Part shown: positions 43,152 to 53,252 of the stretch, one piece after another
Layout of the letters: each line of letters starts with the position of its first letter
How positions within the stretch are numbered: the first letter of the stretch is position 1
NCBI GenBank assembly: GCA_947494205.1
Contig: CANLUH010000006.1
Coordinates: 186,001-250,000, forward strand
Length of the DNA: 64,000 nucleotides
Origin: an uncultured Flavobacteriaceae bacterium
GTDB lineage: Bacteria > Bacteroidota > Bacteroidia > Flavobacteriales > Flavobacteriaceae
Direction of reading: 5' to 3'
The notes under the pieces: generated by a model
Database searches by the model: none
The model's input: the letters and a program-made list of their open reading frames with translations, nothing else
What the model was told of the DNA's origin: nothing
Position numbers and translations under genes: made by a program

Positions 43152-45659
43152 TTACTTCTTCTTTGTTGTCTTCTTTTTTGCTGTTGTTTTCTTTTTAGCA
43201 GCTGTTTTTTTCTTTGGTGCGTTTTTTTCTATAATTGCTTTTACTTCGTCTAAAGTTAATTTTGCAGCCTCAACTGTTTTTGGCAACTCAATTTTAACTT
43301 TTCCTTGAATAACATTATGTCTTCCCCATCTTGCCTTTTCTACCCTAATGCCTTCGTCTTCCCAATTATGTACAACCTTATCAATTTCCTTTTGAATCTT
43401 CGTCTCTATTAGCTCAATAATATCGTCTTCTGAAAGGTTATCCCAATCGTACTTTTTATTAACATTAATAAACATATTGTTCCATTTTATAAATGGCCCA
43501 AAACGTCCTTTTCCTTTTTGAACTGGAAGCTCTTTATATACATATATAGGAGCGTCTGCTTTTTGCTTTTCCTTTATTAGTACAATAGCATCATCTAATT
43601 CTACTGTTAAAGGATCTTTTCCTTTTGGTAAAGAAACAAATGCTTTACCGTGTTTTACGTAAGGCCCAAAACGTCCGTTGTTAACTACAACATCTTCATC
43701 TTCGAAAGTTCCTAAGTTTTTTGGAAGCTGAAATAAATCCATTGCTTCTTCAAAAGTGATACTTCCTAATTGTTGATCTGGACTTAAACTAGCAAATGTT
43801 GGTTTATCTTCATCATCTACTGTTCCCATTTGCACCATTGGCCCGAACTTACCTAAACGCACACTTACTCGTTTACCAGTTTTAGGATCCTCCCCTAATA
43901 TACGTTCTCCTGATTCTCTTTCTGCATTCTCTTGAACGTCTACTACTTTTGGATGAAAGTCTTTGTAAAAAGTTTTCATAACCTTTTTCCAATCGGCTTT
44001 ACCATCTGCAATATCATCAAATTGATTTTCTACATTAGCCGTAAAACTATAATCTAAAATAGTTTCAAAATGATTTACTAAAAAATCGGTTACAATCATT
44101 CCGATATCAGTAGGAACAAGTTTACCCTTGTCTGACCCTACTTTTTCTGTCAATAAATTTTCATTTACTGCATTATTTTTTAGCACTAATTGTGTGTAAT
44201 CCCGCTCTGTGCCCTCAACCATACCTTTTTCAACATATTTTCTGTTTTGTATGGTAGATATTGTTGGTGCATATGTAGACGGTCGTCCAATTCCTAGTTC
44301 TTCTAACTTTTTTACAAGTGATGCTTCTGTAAAACGGTAAGGGGGTCTTGTAAATCGTTGGGTAGCTGTTATGCGTTTGTTAAGTAATGTTTCATTTACT
44401 TTTAATGCAGGAAGCATACCGTCTTGTTCTGTATCATCATCATCTGTTCCTTCTAAGTATACTTTTAAAAACCCATCAAATTTAATAACTTCTCCATTTG
44501 CAGTAAATGTATCATTATGTGAAGCTGCACTAATTTTAACATTAGTTCTTTCTAATTGTGCTTCGCTCATTTGTGATGCTATGGCTCGCTTCCAAATTAA
44601 TTCATACAAACGCGTTTGATCGTAATCTAAACCAGCAGAATGTGCCGCAAAATTTGTTGGGCGTATCGCTTCGTGAGCTTCTTGTGCACCTTTAGCTTTA
44701 CCTTTATAATTTCTTTCCTTACTGTATTCTTTTCCGTAAGCTTTAACTATTTCTTCTTGAGCGCCTTTTCTTGCTTCATCAGATAAATTAACACTATCTG
44801 TTCTCATATAGGTAATTAAACCGGCTTCGTATAAACGCTGAGCCATTGTCATTGTTTTACTAACTGAGAAATACAATTTCCTTGAGGCTTCTTGTTGTAA
44901 TGTCGATGTTGTAAACGGAGCTGCTGGAGATTTTTTAGCTGGTTTTTTCTCTAAACCTTCTACTTTAAACGTTGTATTTGCATTTGCTTCTAAAAATGCT
45001 ACAGCTTCTTCTTTTGTTTTAATAGCTTTGGGAAGCTTTGCTTTAAAAGACTGTCCTGCTTCGTTAGAAAACTCTGCATCTATTCTATAAGATGCTTCTG
45101 TTTTAAACTCTTGAATTTCTCGCTCTCTTTCTACTATTAATCTTACAGATACAGACTGTACTCGCCCTGCAGATAATCCTCCTTTTACCTTTCTCCAAAG
45201 CACAGGAGACAACTCGTAACCTACTATTCTATCTAACACACGACGGGCTTGTTGCGCATCTACTAAATCGTAATCAATACTTCTTGGATTCTCAACTGCT
45301 TTTTGTATTGCAGACTTTGTAATCTCATGAAATACAATTCGTTTTATTTTCTCTTTATCTAGTTTTAAAGACTCTGCTAAATGCCAAGCAATGGCTTCAC
45401 CTTCACGATCCTCATCACTAGCTAACCAAACAATTTCAGCTTTTTTCGCTAAATCTTTAAGTTTTTTTACTACTGCTTTTTTATCTGTTGAAACTTCATA
45501 TTTCGGATTAAAATCCCCTTCTACATCTACTCCTAATTCTTTTGAGGGTAAGTCTGAAATGTGACCGTAACTAGATTCTACTTTAAAGTCTTTTCCTAAA
45601 AACTTCTCTATAGTTTTTGCTTTTGCGGGTGACTCAACTATAACTAAATTCTTCGCCAT
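43152..45659 (-). CDS. topA: DNA topoisomerase I (type IA)
   Basis: The 835 residues start with a TOPRIM domain (IVESPAKAKTIEKFLG, ASDEDREGEAIAWHL). The catalytic tyrosine lies in AGLITYMRTDSVNLS (about residue 285). The C-terminal region carries repeated glycine-rich modules (RFGPYVKHGKAFVSLPKG and RFGPFIKW) rather than Cys4 zinc fingers, and a lysine/alanine tail. This is the normal Bacteroidetes form. It relaxes negative supercoils. It forms an operon with the arginase-fold gene. Confidence 0.95.
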   Translation of the reverse strand: MAKNLVIVESPAKAKTIEKFLGKDFKVESSYGHISDLPSKELGVDVEGDFNPKYEVSTDKKAVVKKLKDLAKKAEIVWLASDEDREGEAIAWHLAESLKLDKEKIKRIVFHEITKSAIQKAVENPRSIDYDLVDAQQARRVLDRIVGYELSPVLWRKVKGGLSAGRVQSVSVRLIVEREREIQEFKTEASYRIDAEFSNEAGQSFKAKLPKAIKTKEEAVAFLEANANTTFKVEGLEKKPAKKSPAAPFTTSTLQQEASRKLYFSVSKTMTMAQRLYEAGLITYMRTDSVNLSDEARKGAQEEIVKAYGKEYSKERNYKGKAKGAQEAHEAIRPTNFAAHSAGLDYDQTRLYELIWKRAIASQMSEAQLERTNVKISAASHNDTFTANGEVIKFDGFLKVYLEGTDDDDTEQDGMLPALKVNETLLNKRITATQRFTRPPYRFTEASLVKKLEELGIGRPSTYAPTISTIQNRKYVEKGMVEGTERDYTQLVLKNNAVNENLLTEKVGSDKGKLVPTDIGMIVTDFLVNHFETILDYSFTANVENQFDDIADGKADWKKVMKTFYKDFHPKVVDVQENAERESGERILGEDPKTGKRVSVRLGKFGPMVQMGTVDDEDKPTFASLSPDQQLGSITFEEAMDLFQLPKNLGTFEDEDVVVNNGRFGPYVKHGKAFVSLPKGKDPLTVELDDAIVLIKEKQKADAPIYVYKELPVQKGKGRFGPFIKWNNMFINVNKKYDWDNLSEDDIIELIETKIQKEIDKVVHNWEDEGIRVEKARWGRHNVIQGKVKIELPKTVEAAKLTLDEVKAIIEKNAPKKKTAAKKKTTAKKKTTKKK

Positions 45660-45680
45660 TCTTCATTTTTTTGAATTTTA

Positions 45681-45688
45681 CAAAGGTA
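45681..45688 (-). promoter_or_regulatory. Candidate -7 element of topA
   Basis: TACCTTTG on the minus strand fits TAnnTTTG, about 25 nt before the ATG at 45659. No TTG is at -33. Confidence 0.45.
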
Positions 45689-45776
45689 TATCAAAAAAAA
45701 TATACGAACCTAATTAAAATCTCTTTATGCTTTATTTTTAATAGATTTTAAACTTTTATTAACGTTCTTGTTTTTA

Positions 45777-46694
45777 CTAGAAACTCTTTGCATAACTTAA
45801 TGTACCGTATGCGTGCGTTGTTGATTTTGGCGTTTCTTTTGTATTAAAATTATAGCCTAATTTAAAAGTGCTATTCTTAATTTTTAAAACTGTCCCCATT
45901 CTAAATTTAAATATGTGTCGTTCTATATCTGAAGTAAAAAGAACATCTTCATAATCTAAACTTCCTTGAATTAAAGTATTATGCCCAACATACTTATAAG
46001 CGACACCTGCATAACCATAAAACTCATTTTGCATAGTACTATCTACTAAACCTAATCGTGAGGCGTTTTGTAATGGATTAAATTTTCCGAAGTAATATTC
46101 TAACCCATATTGCATGTATATATCTTTTGTTCCTAGACTTACATTACCAATATATTGTAAACTTTGCTTTTTACTAATTGAAGTTTCTAAAACATACTTA
46201 ATTTTTGTATTAAACAGGTACTTAAATTCTATTTCTTGATACCATGTTGGATTATCATTTATACCTAAAAAGTTATGATACCATGTTTGTAATTTACCTG
46301 CTAATGATTCTTCCCCAGTAATCCCTATTTCTATAGCTACAAATAATGCTTTATTTTTTTTAACCTTGGCTAATTCAGTTTTTAGAAATAGCCATCCAGC
46401 AAAAGGACGATCGAATAAACGTGTATCGAAATCGCTTAAATTTTTCGGCGTATAGGTTTCATTACCTAGCGTTATATTTAACTGTAGTATATTGCTCGAA
46501 TCTCTTTTAAATAAAAAATCGTTTTCTAAACTTCTTTTATAGCTTATAAATAAGCCACTGGTGTAATAGCGATCTAACAACACCATTTTATCATTTTCTA
46601 CAGTAAATTCTATCGTTTCATTTACTTCTTGAGCATACAAAACGGTGATACTTATTACTACAAAAAATGATACAATGAGTTTTTTCAAAAGCAA
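45777..46694 (-). CDS. LpxR-like outer-membrane lipid A deacylase family protein (DUF2219)
   Basis: The 305-residue beta-barrel protein has a signal peptide ending near LYAQ. Family landmarks: FTVENDKMVLLDRYYTSG (Asn-Asp and Thr of the active region), TPKNLSDFDTRLFDRPFAGW, and ITGEESLAGKLQTWYHNFLG containing the expected catalytic His. LpxR removes the 3' acyl chains of lipid A. Residues that matter for LpxR are largely kept, so an active enzyme is plausible. It sits 1 nt from the stop side of the membrane-protein gene upstream, forming an operon. Confidence 0.8.
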   Translation of the reverse strand: MLLKKLIVSFFVVISITVLYAQEVNETIEFTVENDKMVLLDRYYTSGLFISYKRSLENDFLFKRDSSNILQLNITLGNETYTPKNLSDFDTRLFDRPFAGWLFLKTELAKVKKNKALFVAIEIGITGEESLAGKLQTWYHNFLGINDNPTWYQEIEFKYLFNTKIKYVLETSISKKQSLQYIGNVSLGTKDIYMQYGLEYYFGKFNPLQNASRLGLVDSTMQNEFYGYAGVAYKYVGHNTLIQGSLDYEDVLFTSDIERHIFKFRMGTVLKIKNSTFKLGYNFNTKETPKSTTHAYGTLSYAKSF

Positions 46695-46695
46695 A

Positions 46696-47475
46696 TTATT
46701 CTTCTCCTATTTTCATTATGTCGTCTTTTTCATCAAAACCAATTACTTCTTTGTAAATAAAGTATTGAGGTAGAAACACAAAAGATGTGGTAACATATAC
46801 TCCAACAAAACACATAAGTGCTCCAACTATTTGCGCCAATAAAGCCGCGACTATTATTAACCCAAAAGTTATAAACCATTTTTTATTTCCTAAATCGAAC
46901 CCTAACTTTACAATATTAGAAACAGACAAGTCTGGATTAAAAGCATAAATAACATTAATTAAAGCAACTGGAATCATAACATAGAATATTGGAAATACAC
47001 AAAGTAAAAGTGCTAATAAGTATATGCCAAAAGTAGCAGCTCCTACTTTAATAGTTTTGGATAAATATGGTTTTTTGAAAAAGAAAAAATAATCATCCCC
47101 TGTAGCTTCATTAAAATCCTTTATTTTACATATCCGGTAAAAACCTGCATGCATACCAAGTGCAATAATCATTGCAAAAAACATTATAATGAAAATTAAC
47201 AGATAAAATACTGCTATAAAAAACACTCCTCCAGCTTCCAAACCATCTTCTAGAGACTGAGAATCCATTGCTTCTGAACCTAAAATCCCCATCATAAAGA
47301 TTAATGGTATATACAATATCAATATAAAGGGAACTATTAAAACTCCTCTTAACAAAACTGTAACCAATCCTTGCACCCACGTTTTCTTAAATAATTCTAT
47401 CGATTGACTAAAAATAGTGCCAAAGTCTAAATCTTTAGCATTCTGTATTTTTAGTTGTAATTCTGCAAACATCAT
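46696..47475 (-). CDS. Polytopic membrane protein of unknown function, paralogue 1
   Basis: The 259 residues have about six membrane helices. The N-terminal cytoplasmic segment KIQNAKDLDFGTIFSQSIEL is shared almost word for word with the next gene upstream, as are QYFIYKEVIGFDEKDDIMKI at the C-terminus. It looks like the glycerophosphodiester-phosphodiesterase membrane-domain type of fold. Translation may depend on the repeat tract at 47478-47509, which fills the whole gap before its start. Confidence 0.7.
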   Translation of the reverse strand: MMFAELQLKIQNAKDLDFGTIFSQSIELFKKTWVQGLVTVLLRGVLIVPFILILYIPLIFMMGILGSEAMDSQSLEDGLEAGGVFFIAVFYLLIFIIMFFAMIIALGMHAGFYRICKIKDFNEATGDDYFFFFKKPYLSKTIKVGAATFGIYLLALLLCVFPIFYVMIPVALINVIYAFNPDLSVSNIVKLGFDLGNKKWFITFGLIIVAALLAQIVGALMCFVGVYVTTSFVFLPQYFIYKEVIGFDEKDDIMKIGEE

Positions 47476-47477
47476 AA

Positions 47478-47510
<33 letters not shown>

Positions 47511-47511
47511 A

Positions 47512-48276
47512 TTACTCTTCTCCTATTCTCATGATTTCGTCATCTTCTTCAAACCCTATTACTTCTCTATAAATAACATAAGCAGGAAAATACACTAATG
47601 AAATTGTAAAAAAAACGCCAATAAAACAAGCTAAGAGTCCTAGACATGCAACAATAACTGTAACAAATAAAAGACCAAAGGATAGTAACCATTTTTTGTT
47701 TCCTATTTCGAAACCTAATTTTATAATTTCCTCTACCGTTTTTTCAGAATTAAAAGCAAATATTACAGAAAAAAACATTAATGGGACACATACGTAAATA
47801 TATGGCACAAAACAAAGCATTTGCGCAATCGTGGCTATTCCTGTATGTGCTAAAGACAACATTACTATTTTATTTAAATATTCACCTTTAAAAAAATAAA
47901 AATAATCATCAGACTTAGATTCTCCCTTGTCTTTATGCAAGCATATTCTATAAAATGCAGCTGTTAACGCCATCGTAATTATTCCAGATATTATAGTTAC
48001 AGGAATATTATACAATGTACTTACACCATAAAAGTTAATTAAACCTTCCATTTCGAAATCTCCAGCCTCAGCAGGATTTACAACTGCCAAGCCTAACGAC
48101 TCCAATAACAGACCGTAAAGAAAAAATATTGGCGCTGAAATTAAAATACCTATAAGTATAGTTAAAAAACCTTGCAACCAAAGTTCTTTGTATAGTTTAA
48201 TAGAACTATCGAAAATAGTTCCAAAATCTAAAGGTTTTGCATTCTGTATTTTTGAGCGTATTTGTTCAAACGTCAT
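47512..48276 (-). CDS. Polytopic membrane protein of unknown function, paralogue 2
   Basis: The 254 residues have about five to six membrane helices. It shares the N-terminal KIQNAKPLDFGTIFDSSIKL and the C-terminal YVIYREVIGFEEDDEIMRIG with the downstream paralogue, so the pair arose by tandem duplication. Function is unknown. It is first in a three-gene minus-strand unit with the paralogue and the LpxR-like gene, and divergent from miaB. Confidence 0.7.
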   Translation of the reverse strand: MTFEQIRSKIQNAKPLDFGTIFDSSIKLYKELWLQGFLTILIGILISAPIFFLYGLLLESLGLAVVNPAEAGDFEMEGLINFYGVSTLYNIPVTIISGIITMALTAAFYRICLHKDKGESKSDDYFYFFKGEYLNKIVMLSLAHTGIATIAQMLCFVPYIYVCVPLMFFSVIFAFNSEKTVEEIIKLGFEIGNKKWLLSFGLLFVTVIVACLGLLACFIGVFFTISLVYFPAYVIYREVIGFEEDDEIMRIGEE

Positions 48277-48347
48277 TTTATATTTGTTAAATTGATTAGT
48301 ATTCCAAATGTAATTATTCTTTTTAACATATATACGACTCTGTCACT

Positions 48348-48379
48348 TTGTCATAATACTTAAAATAGTTATATCTTTG
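48348..48379 (+). promoter_or_regulatory. Bacteroidetes promoter of miaB
   Basis: TTG (48348-48350), 21 nt, then TATCTTTG (48372-48379); start codon 37 nt further on. Confidence 0.6.
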
Positions 48380-48415
48380 CATACTTATTGACTGATAGTA
48401 GCATCAGTACTTAGT

Positions 48416-49861
48416 ATGGAAAAAATTATAGACGAAAACAAACAAGGAGACCCTCTTGTTTTAAAACAAAAGGAAGGAAACACTAAAAAACTTTTTATAG
48501 AAAGTTATGGCTGTGCAATGAATTTTAGCGATAGCGAAATTGTTGCCTCCATATTACAAAACGAAGGTTTTAACACTACCAAAAACTTAGAAGATGCAGA
48601 TTTAGTATTGGTAAACACTTGCTCTATTAGAGATAAAGCAGAGCAGACCGTTAGAAAACGTTTAGAAAAATACAATGCTGTAAAACGTACAAACCCAAAA
48701 ATGAAAGTAGGTGTATTAGGTTGTATGGCAGAACGTTTAAAAAGTAAATTCTTAGAAGAAGAAAAAATAGTGGACCTAGTAGTCGGGCCAGATGCTTACA
48801 AAGATTTACCAAATTTACTAGCAGAAGTTGAAGATGGTAGAGACGCTATAAACGTTGTACTATCTAAAGATGAAACTTACGGTGATATTTCACCTGTTCG
48901 TATAAACACTAATGGAGTAACTGCTCTTGTTTCTATTACAAGAGGTTGCGATAATATGTGTACGTTTTGCGTTGTTCCATTTACTCGTGGTAGAGAACGT
49001 AGTAGAGATCCCCAAAGCATTATAGAAGAAGTAAACGATTTATGGAACAAAGGCTATAAAGAAATAACACTTTTAGGACAAAATGTAGATAGTTACCTCT
49101 GGTATGGTGGTGGTTTAAAAAAGGATTTTGTTAAAGCTACAGAAATGCAAAAAGCTACAGCAGTAGATTTTGCTAAACTATTGTCTATCTGTGCAGAAAC
49201 GCAACCAAAAATGCGTATTCGTTTTTCTACTTCTAACCCACAGGACATGTCGTTAGATGTTATAAAAACAATGGCTAAATATGATAACATTTGCAACCAC
49301 ATACATTTACCTGTGCAGAGTGGTAGTAATCGCATTTTAAAGGCTATGAATCGCTTGCACACAAGAGAAGAATATTTTCAACTTATAGATAATATTCGTG
49401 AAATTATACCAAATTGTGCTATAAGTCAAGATATAATTGCTGGTTTCCCAACTGAAACAGAAGAAGATCACAAAGACACATTATCACTTCTTGAGTATGT
49501 TAAATATAATTTTGGTTACATGTTTACTTATTCTGAAAGACCAGGAACACTTGCCGAACGTAAATTAGAAGACGATGTACCTGAAGCTACAAAAAGCAGA
49601 CGATTAAGCGAAATAATAGCACTACAATTAGAACATAGTGAGCTTAGAACTAAAGGATATCTTGGTACTACTGTAGAAATTCTAATAGAACGGGCTTCAA
49701 AAAAATCTAGTGAACATTGGTCTGGTAGAAGTGCACAAAATATAGTTGCTGTTTTCCCTAAAGAAAATTACAATATTGGAGATTTTGTTAATGTAAAAGT
49801 AACAGATTGTACAAAAGCAACACTAATTGGTGAAGCCATTGGCCTTTCAAAAAGTAATTAA
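48416..49861 (+). CDS. miaB: tRNA-2-methylthio-N6-dimethylallyladenosine synthase MiaB
   Basis: The 481-residue radical-SAM methylthiotransferase acts at tRNA A37. The N-terminal iron-sulfur cysteines are in ESYGCAMNFSDSE, NTCSIRDKAEQT and GVLGCMAERL. The radical-SAM cluster motif is RGCDNMCTFCVVPFTRGRER. A TRAM domain closes the protein (about 415-480). Extended by a short N-terminal tail as in other flavobacterial copies. It starts a conserved Flavobacteriaceae gene block running to groEL. Confidence 0.95.
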   Translation: MEKIIDENKQGDPLVLKQKEGNTKKLFIESYGCAMNFSDSEIVASILQNEGFNTTKNLEDADLVLVNTCSIRDKAEQTVRKRLEKYNAVKRTNPKMKVGVLGCMAERLKSKFLEEEKIVDLVVGPDAYKDLPNLLAEVEDGRDAINVVLSKDETYGDISPVRINTNGVTALVSITRGCDNMCTFCVVPFTRGRERSRDPQSIIEEVNDLWNKGYKEITLLGQNVDSYLWYGGGLKKDFVKATEMQKATAVDFAKLLSICAETQPKMRIRFSTSNPQDMSLDVIKTMAKYDNICNHIHLPVQSGSNRILKAMNRLHTREEYFQLIDNIREIIPNCAISQDIIAGFPTETEEDHKDTLSLLEYVKYNFGYMFTYSERPGTLAERKLEDDVPEATKSRRLSEIIALQLEHSELRTKGYLGTTVEILIERASKKSSEHWSGRSAQNIVAVFPKENYNIGDFVNVKVTDCTKATLIGEAIGLSKSN

Positions 49862-49955
49862 TTCATTTCAAACCATTCCTCAACATAAGAATGTTTATCG
49901 CAAACAAAGAGGAAATAGACAACTAAAAACAAATTAAAAACCAACATATTAATTA

Positions 49956-51221
49956 ATGGAATCCATTCAAGCTACAAAACAACGTTTCGGAATTATTGGA
50001 AATAGCGCAGGACTTAATCGTGCTATTGAAAAGGCGATTCAAGTGGCACCAACAGACATTTCGGTACTAGTTACTGGAGAAAGTGGTGTTGGTAAAGAAA
50101 GTATTCCAAAAATAATACATTCCTTATCGCACAGAAAACACGGTAAATACATAGCAGTAAACTGCGGTGCAATACCAGAAGGAACTATAGACAGTGAACT
50201 TTTCGGGCACGAAAAAGGAGCATTTACAGGTGCAACACAAACCAGAAATGGTTATTTTGAAGTTGCAGATGGAGGAACTATTTTTTTAGATGAAGTTGGA
50301 GAACTTCCATTAACAACACAAGTGCGTTTATTACGTGTTTTAGAAAATGGAGAGTTTATAAAAGTAGGATCCAGTAAAGTCCAAAAAACAAATGTTAGAA
50401 TAGTAGCAGCAACAAACGTACACATGTTCGATGCTATTAAAAAAGAAAAATTTAGAGAAGACTTATATTATAGGCTAAGCACTGTAGATATTAACCTTCC
50501 ACCTTTACGAGACCGTCAAGAAGACATTCACTTACTATTTAGAAAATTTGCTAGCGACTTTGCTTTAAAGTACAAGATGCCAACTATAAAACTAAGTGAA
50601 GACGCTGTAAATATTTTACTAAAGTTTCGCTGGAGCGGGAACATTAGACAGTTAAGAAATGTAGCAGAGCAAATTTCGGTATTAGAACAAAACAGAACTA
50701 TTTCGGCAGATGTGTTACGTAGCTATTTACCAAGCACTGGAGATAATTTACCAGCAGTAATTAAAACATCGAAATCTGAAGGTGATTTTAGTAGCGAACG
50801 CGAAATATTATACAAGGTTTTATTCGACATGAAAGCAGATTTAAATGATTTAAAGAAGCTTACTATGGAACTCATGAAGACGGGTAATTCTAAAGAAGTA
50901 CAGAAAGACAACGAGACTTTAATCCAAAAAATCTACGGAAGCGACGATGAAACGCCTAATTACGAAGACAGTTCCGAACGCTTACAAGTACTATCTATTC
51001 CGCAATCTGCAAACACTAACGAGAGTTATAGCACACCTAACGACAACTACGATTTTGCAGAAGAAATTGAAGAAGAAGAAACCCTATCTTTACACGATAA
51101 AGAATTAGAGCTTATAAAAAAATCGTTAGAACGACATAACGGAAAACGTAAATTAGCGGCAGAAGAATTAGGCATTAGCGAACGAACATTATACAGAAAA
51201 ATAAAGCAATTTGATTTGTAA
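49956..51221 (+). CDS. Sigma-54-dependent activator without receiver domain
   Basis: The 421 residues start directly with the AAA activator domain (about 10-240). Walker A is GESGVGKES, the sigma-54 contact loop is GAFTGA (ELFGHEKGAFTGATQ), Walker B is GTIFLDEVGELP and sensor residues follow in VRIVAATN. A linker of about 130 residues is acidic. A Fis-type HTH ends it (RKLAAEELGISERTLYRKI). With no sensory domain it may be constitutively active or controlled by partners. A sigma-54-like promoter lies 2.0 kb downstream before groES. Confidence 0.92.
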   Translation: MESIQATKQRFGIIGNSAGLNRAIEKAIQVAPTDISVLVTGESGVGKESIPKIIHSLSHRKHGKYIAVNCGAIPEGTIDSELFGHEKGAFTGATQTRNGYFEVADGGTIFLDEVGELPLTTQVRLLRVLENGEFIKVGSSKVQKTNVRIVAATNVHMFDAIKKEKFREDLYYRLSTVDINLPPLRDRQEDIHLLFRKFASDFALKYKMPTIKLSEDAVNILLKFRWSGNIRQLRNVAEQISVLEQNRTISADVLRSYLPSTGDNLPAVIKTSKSEGDFSSEREILYKVLFDMKADLNDLKKLTMELMKTGNSKEVQKDNETLIQKIYGSDDETPNYEDSSERLQVLSIPQSANTNESYSTPNDNYDFAEEIEEEETLSLHDKELELIKKSLERHNGKRKLAAEELGISERTLYRKIKQFDL

Positions 51222-51317
51222 TGTTAACAATAGCACAAAACAATAGAAGGTTTAGTTAAACCGTTCTTAAATAAGAATTTTAGAACTAAAAATAATTCTA
51301 TTTTCACCATAAAAAAA

Positions 51318-51821
51318 ATGAAAATAACAAAATACATCATTCTATCCATAGTAGCATCACTGTGCTTAAGCTGTGGATTTTACTCCCTTTCAGGAGCTAA
51401 TACTGGAGACGCAAAAACTTTTCAAGTTAATTACTTTCAAAATAATGCCATTTTAGTAGAACCAGGATTAGACAGAGATTTTACAATAGCATTACAAGAT
51501 TTAATATTAAACCAAACCAATTTAGAGCTAGTAACCTCTAATGGCGATTTAGTTTATGAAGGCGAAATTACCGAATACAGAATCTCGCCAACAACAGCTA
51601 CATCTAACAATACAGCAGCGCAAAATAAAGTAACATTAACTGTTAAAGTTAGCTTTATTAATAAAACTAAAGAAGAAAATAATTTCGATAAAAGCTTTTC
51701 TTTCTTTTACGATTTCGATGGAAGCGCGCAACTTTCAGGAAGCACAAAAGCTACCGCTTTCGAAGAACTTTTTGATCGCTTAACACAAGATATTTTTAAC
51801 GCCTCTTTGGCAGACTGGTAA
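51318..51821 (+). CDS. lptE: LPS-assembly lipoprotein LptE
   Basis: The 167-residue outer-membrane lipoprotein has lipobox LCLSC (Cys about residue 19) followed by GFYSLSGA, and the core ALQDLILNQTNLELVTSNGD plus EITEYRISPTTAT, typical of LptE in Bacteroidetes. It plugs the LptD channel for LPS insertion. Its stop shares one base with the start of the next gene, so they are coupled. Confidence 0.85.
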   Translation: MKITKYIILSIVASLCLSCGFYSLSGANTGDAKTFQVNYFQNNAILVEPGLDRDFTIALQDLILNQTNLELVTSNGDLVYEGEITEYRISPTTATSNNTAAQNKVTLTVKVSFINKTKEENNFDKSFSFFYDFDGSAQLSGSTKATAFEELFDRLTQDIFNASLADW

Positions 51822-52777
51822 TGAATCAAGCAGAGTTTACAGACATATTACAACAACCACAAGCGGTTACAAAAACGCAAACTGAAGATTTAAAAACTAT
51901 AATTAATAGTTTTCCATATTTTCAATCTGCACGCGCTATGTACCTAAAAGGGTTAAAAAACTCAGAAAGTTTTAAATACAACCAAGCTTTAAAAACAACA
52001 GCTGCATACACAACGGACAGAAGTATATTATTCGATTTTATTACTTCTAATGTCTTTAAACAAAACGAGATTTCTCGTTTTATAAAACAAAATACATCTC
52101 ACTTAAAAGATATTGAAGTTAACATAGAAGACATTTCTGTAAGCAATACAATAACGCTAGATGATGACTTAAAGCAACAATTTGAAGAGACTAAAGATAT
52201 TATTTTCGACCCAAGCCTCTTTCAACCTAAAACAACAGAAGCCGTAAATCTTGATACTGAAAAAAACACAAAAGAAAACCCTCAAGAATCCTCTTTAAAA
52301 ACACAAGAACCAGCACCTAAAGACATTTTAAATATAGGTAAACCTTTAGAGTTTAACCAAAACGAAACCCACTCATTTAACGAATGGTTAAGTTTAACAA
52401 CTTTAAAACCAATTAAGCGTGAAAAAACAGAAGACACTAACATTGTTGAGGACAAAATTGAAACAAATACCGCAGATAACAAAAAACTAACACGCCTTAA
52501 AAAGTTTGAACTTATAGAAGAGTTTATAAGTAAAAACCCAAAATTAGAAGCCCCTAAAAAAAGCGTGTCACATCACAATATAGCTAAGGCACAAATGATT
52601 CAACCCGAAGCATTAATGACCGAAACTTTAGCTAGAATTTATGTAGAACAAAAGAACTATAAAAAGGCAATTCAATCTTATAAAATTTTAAGTTTGAAAT
52701 ATCCAGAAAAAAGTGGTTTCTTTGCAGACCAAATTAAGGCAGTAAAACAATTACAAGAACAAAATAATACAAAATAA
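51821..52777 (+). CDS. Conserved helical protein with C-terminal TPR-like unit
   Basis: The 318-residue soluble protein has no signal peptide. The N-terminal region (LKTIINSFPYFQSARAMYLK) is shared by flavobacterial proteins at this locus. The middle is low complexity, rich in Lys, Glu and Asn (about 130-245). The C-terminus (about 265-312) has TETLARIYVEQKNYKKAIQS and YKILSLKYPEKSGFFADQIK, a TPR pair. It overlaps lptE and secG by one base on each side, so it is firmly in this operon. Function is unknown. Confidence 0.75.
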   Translation: MNQAEFTDILQQPQAVTKTQTEDLKTIINSFPYFQSARAMYLKGLKNSESFKYNQALKTTAAYTTDRSILFDFITSNVFKQNEISRFIKQNTSHLKDIEVNIEDISVSNTITLDDDLKQQFEETKDIIFDPSLFQPKTTEAVNLDTEKNTKENPQESSLKTQEPAPKDILNIGKPLEFNQNETHSFNEWLSLTTLKPIKREKTEDTNIVEDKIETNTADNKKLTRLKKFELIEEFISKNPKLEAPKKSVSHHNIAKAQMIQPEALMTETLARIYVEQKNYKKAIQSYKILSLKYPEKSGFFADQIKAVKQLQEQNNTK

Positions 52778-53133
52778 TGAGTACGTTTACAATATTTTTA
52801 GCACTAATGGTCGTAGTAGCATTTCTACTAGTTGTAGTAATAATGGTGCAAAACCCTAAAGGTGGAGGTTTATCTTCTTCTTTTGGAGGTGGTGGAACAC
52901 AGCAATTAGGCGGTGTAAAGAAAACTACTGATTTCTTAGATAAAAGTACTTGGATATTAGCGGCAATTCTAATTGCATTAATCTTAGCTTCTAATTTAGC
53001 AATAGATGGTGGTAATAGTGCTCAAGAATCTAAAGCCTTAGATTCAGATAATATTCAACAAGTAGACCCTACTCCTGCTGCAACACCTGCAGTAGAAGAT
53101 GCTGCAACTAAAGCTGTAGATACAACAAAGTAA
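52777..53133 (+). CDS. secG: Preprotein translocase subunit SecG
   Basis: The 118 residues have two membrane helices (about 2-24 and 52-72), separated by the glycine-rich QNPKGGGLSSSFGGGGTQQL that marks SecG. The C-terminal tail is acidic and extended. It stabilises SecYE. It is followed by a strong terminator at 53161-53187, which separates this operon from groESL. Confidence 0.93.
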   Translation: MSTFTIFLALMVVVAFLLVVVIMVQNPKGGGLSSSFGGGGTQQLGGVKKTTDFLDKSTWILAAILIALILASNLAIDGGNSAQESKALDSDNIQQVDPTPAATPAVEDAATKAVDTTK

Positions 53134-53160
53134 AAATATATTACTAGAAAACATATACTA

Positions 53161-53187
53161 AGCCAACTTTAAAAGTTGGCTTTTTTT
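53161..53187 (+). terminator. Intrinsic terminator after secG
   Basis: AGCCAACTTT (53161-53170) pairs with AAGTTGGCT (53173-53181), followed by T7. Confidence 0.9.
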
Positions 53188-53252
53188 ATACATTATATTT
53201 ATCCATTCAAAACTAAAAATCATACATCTGAAACTTTGTCAGTACACTTCTA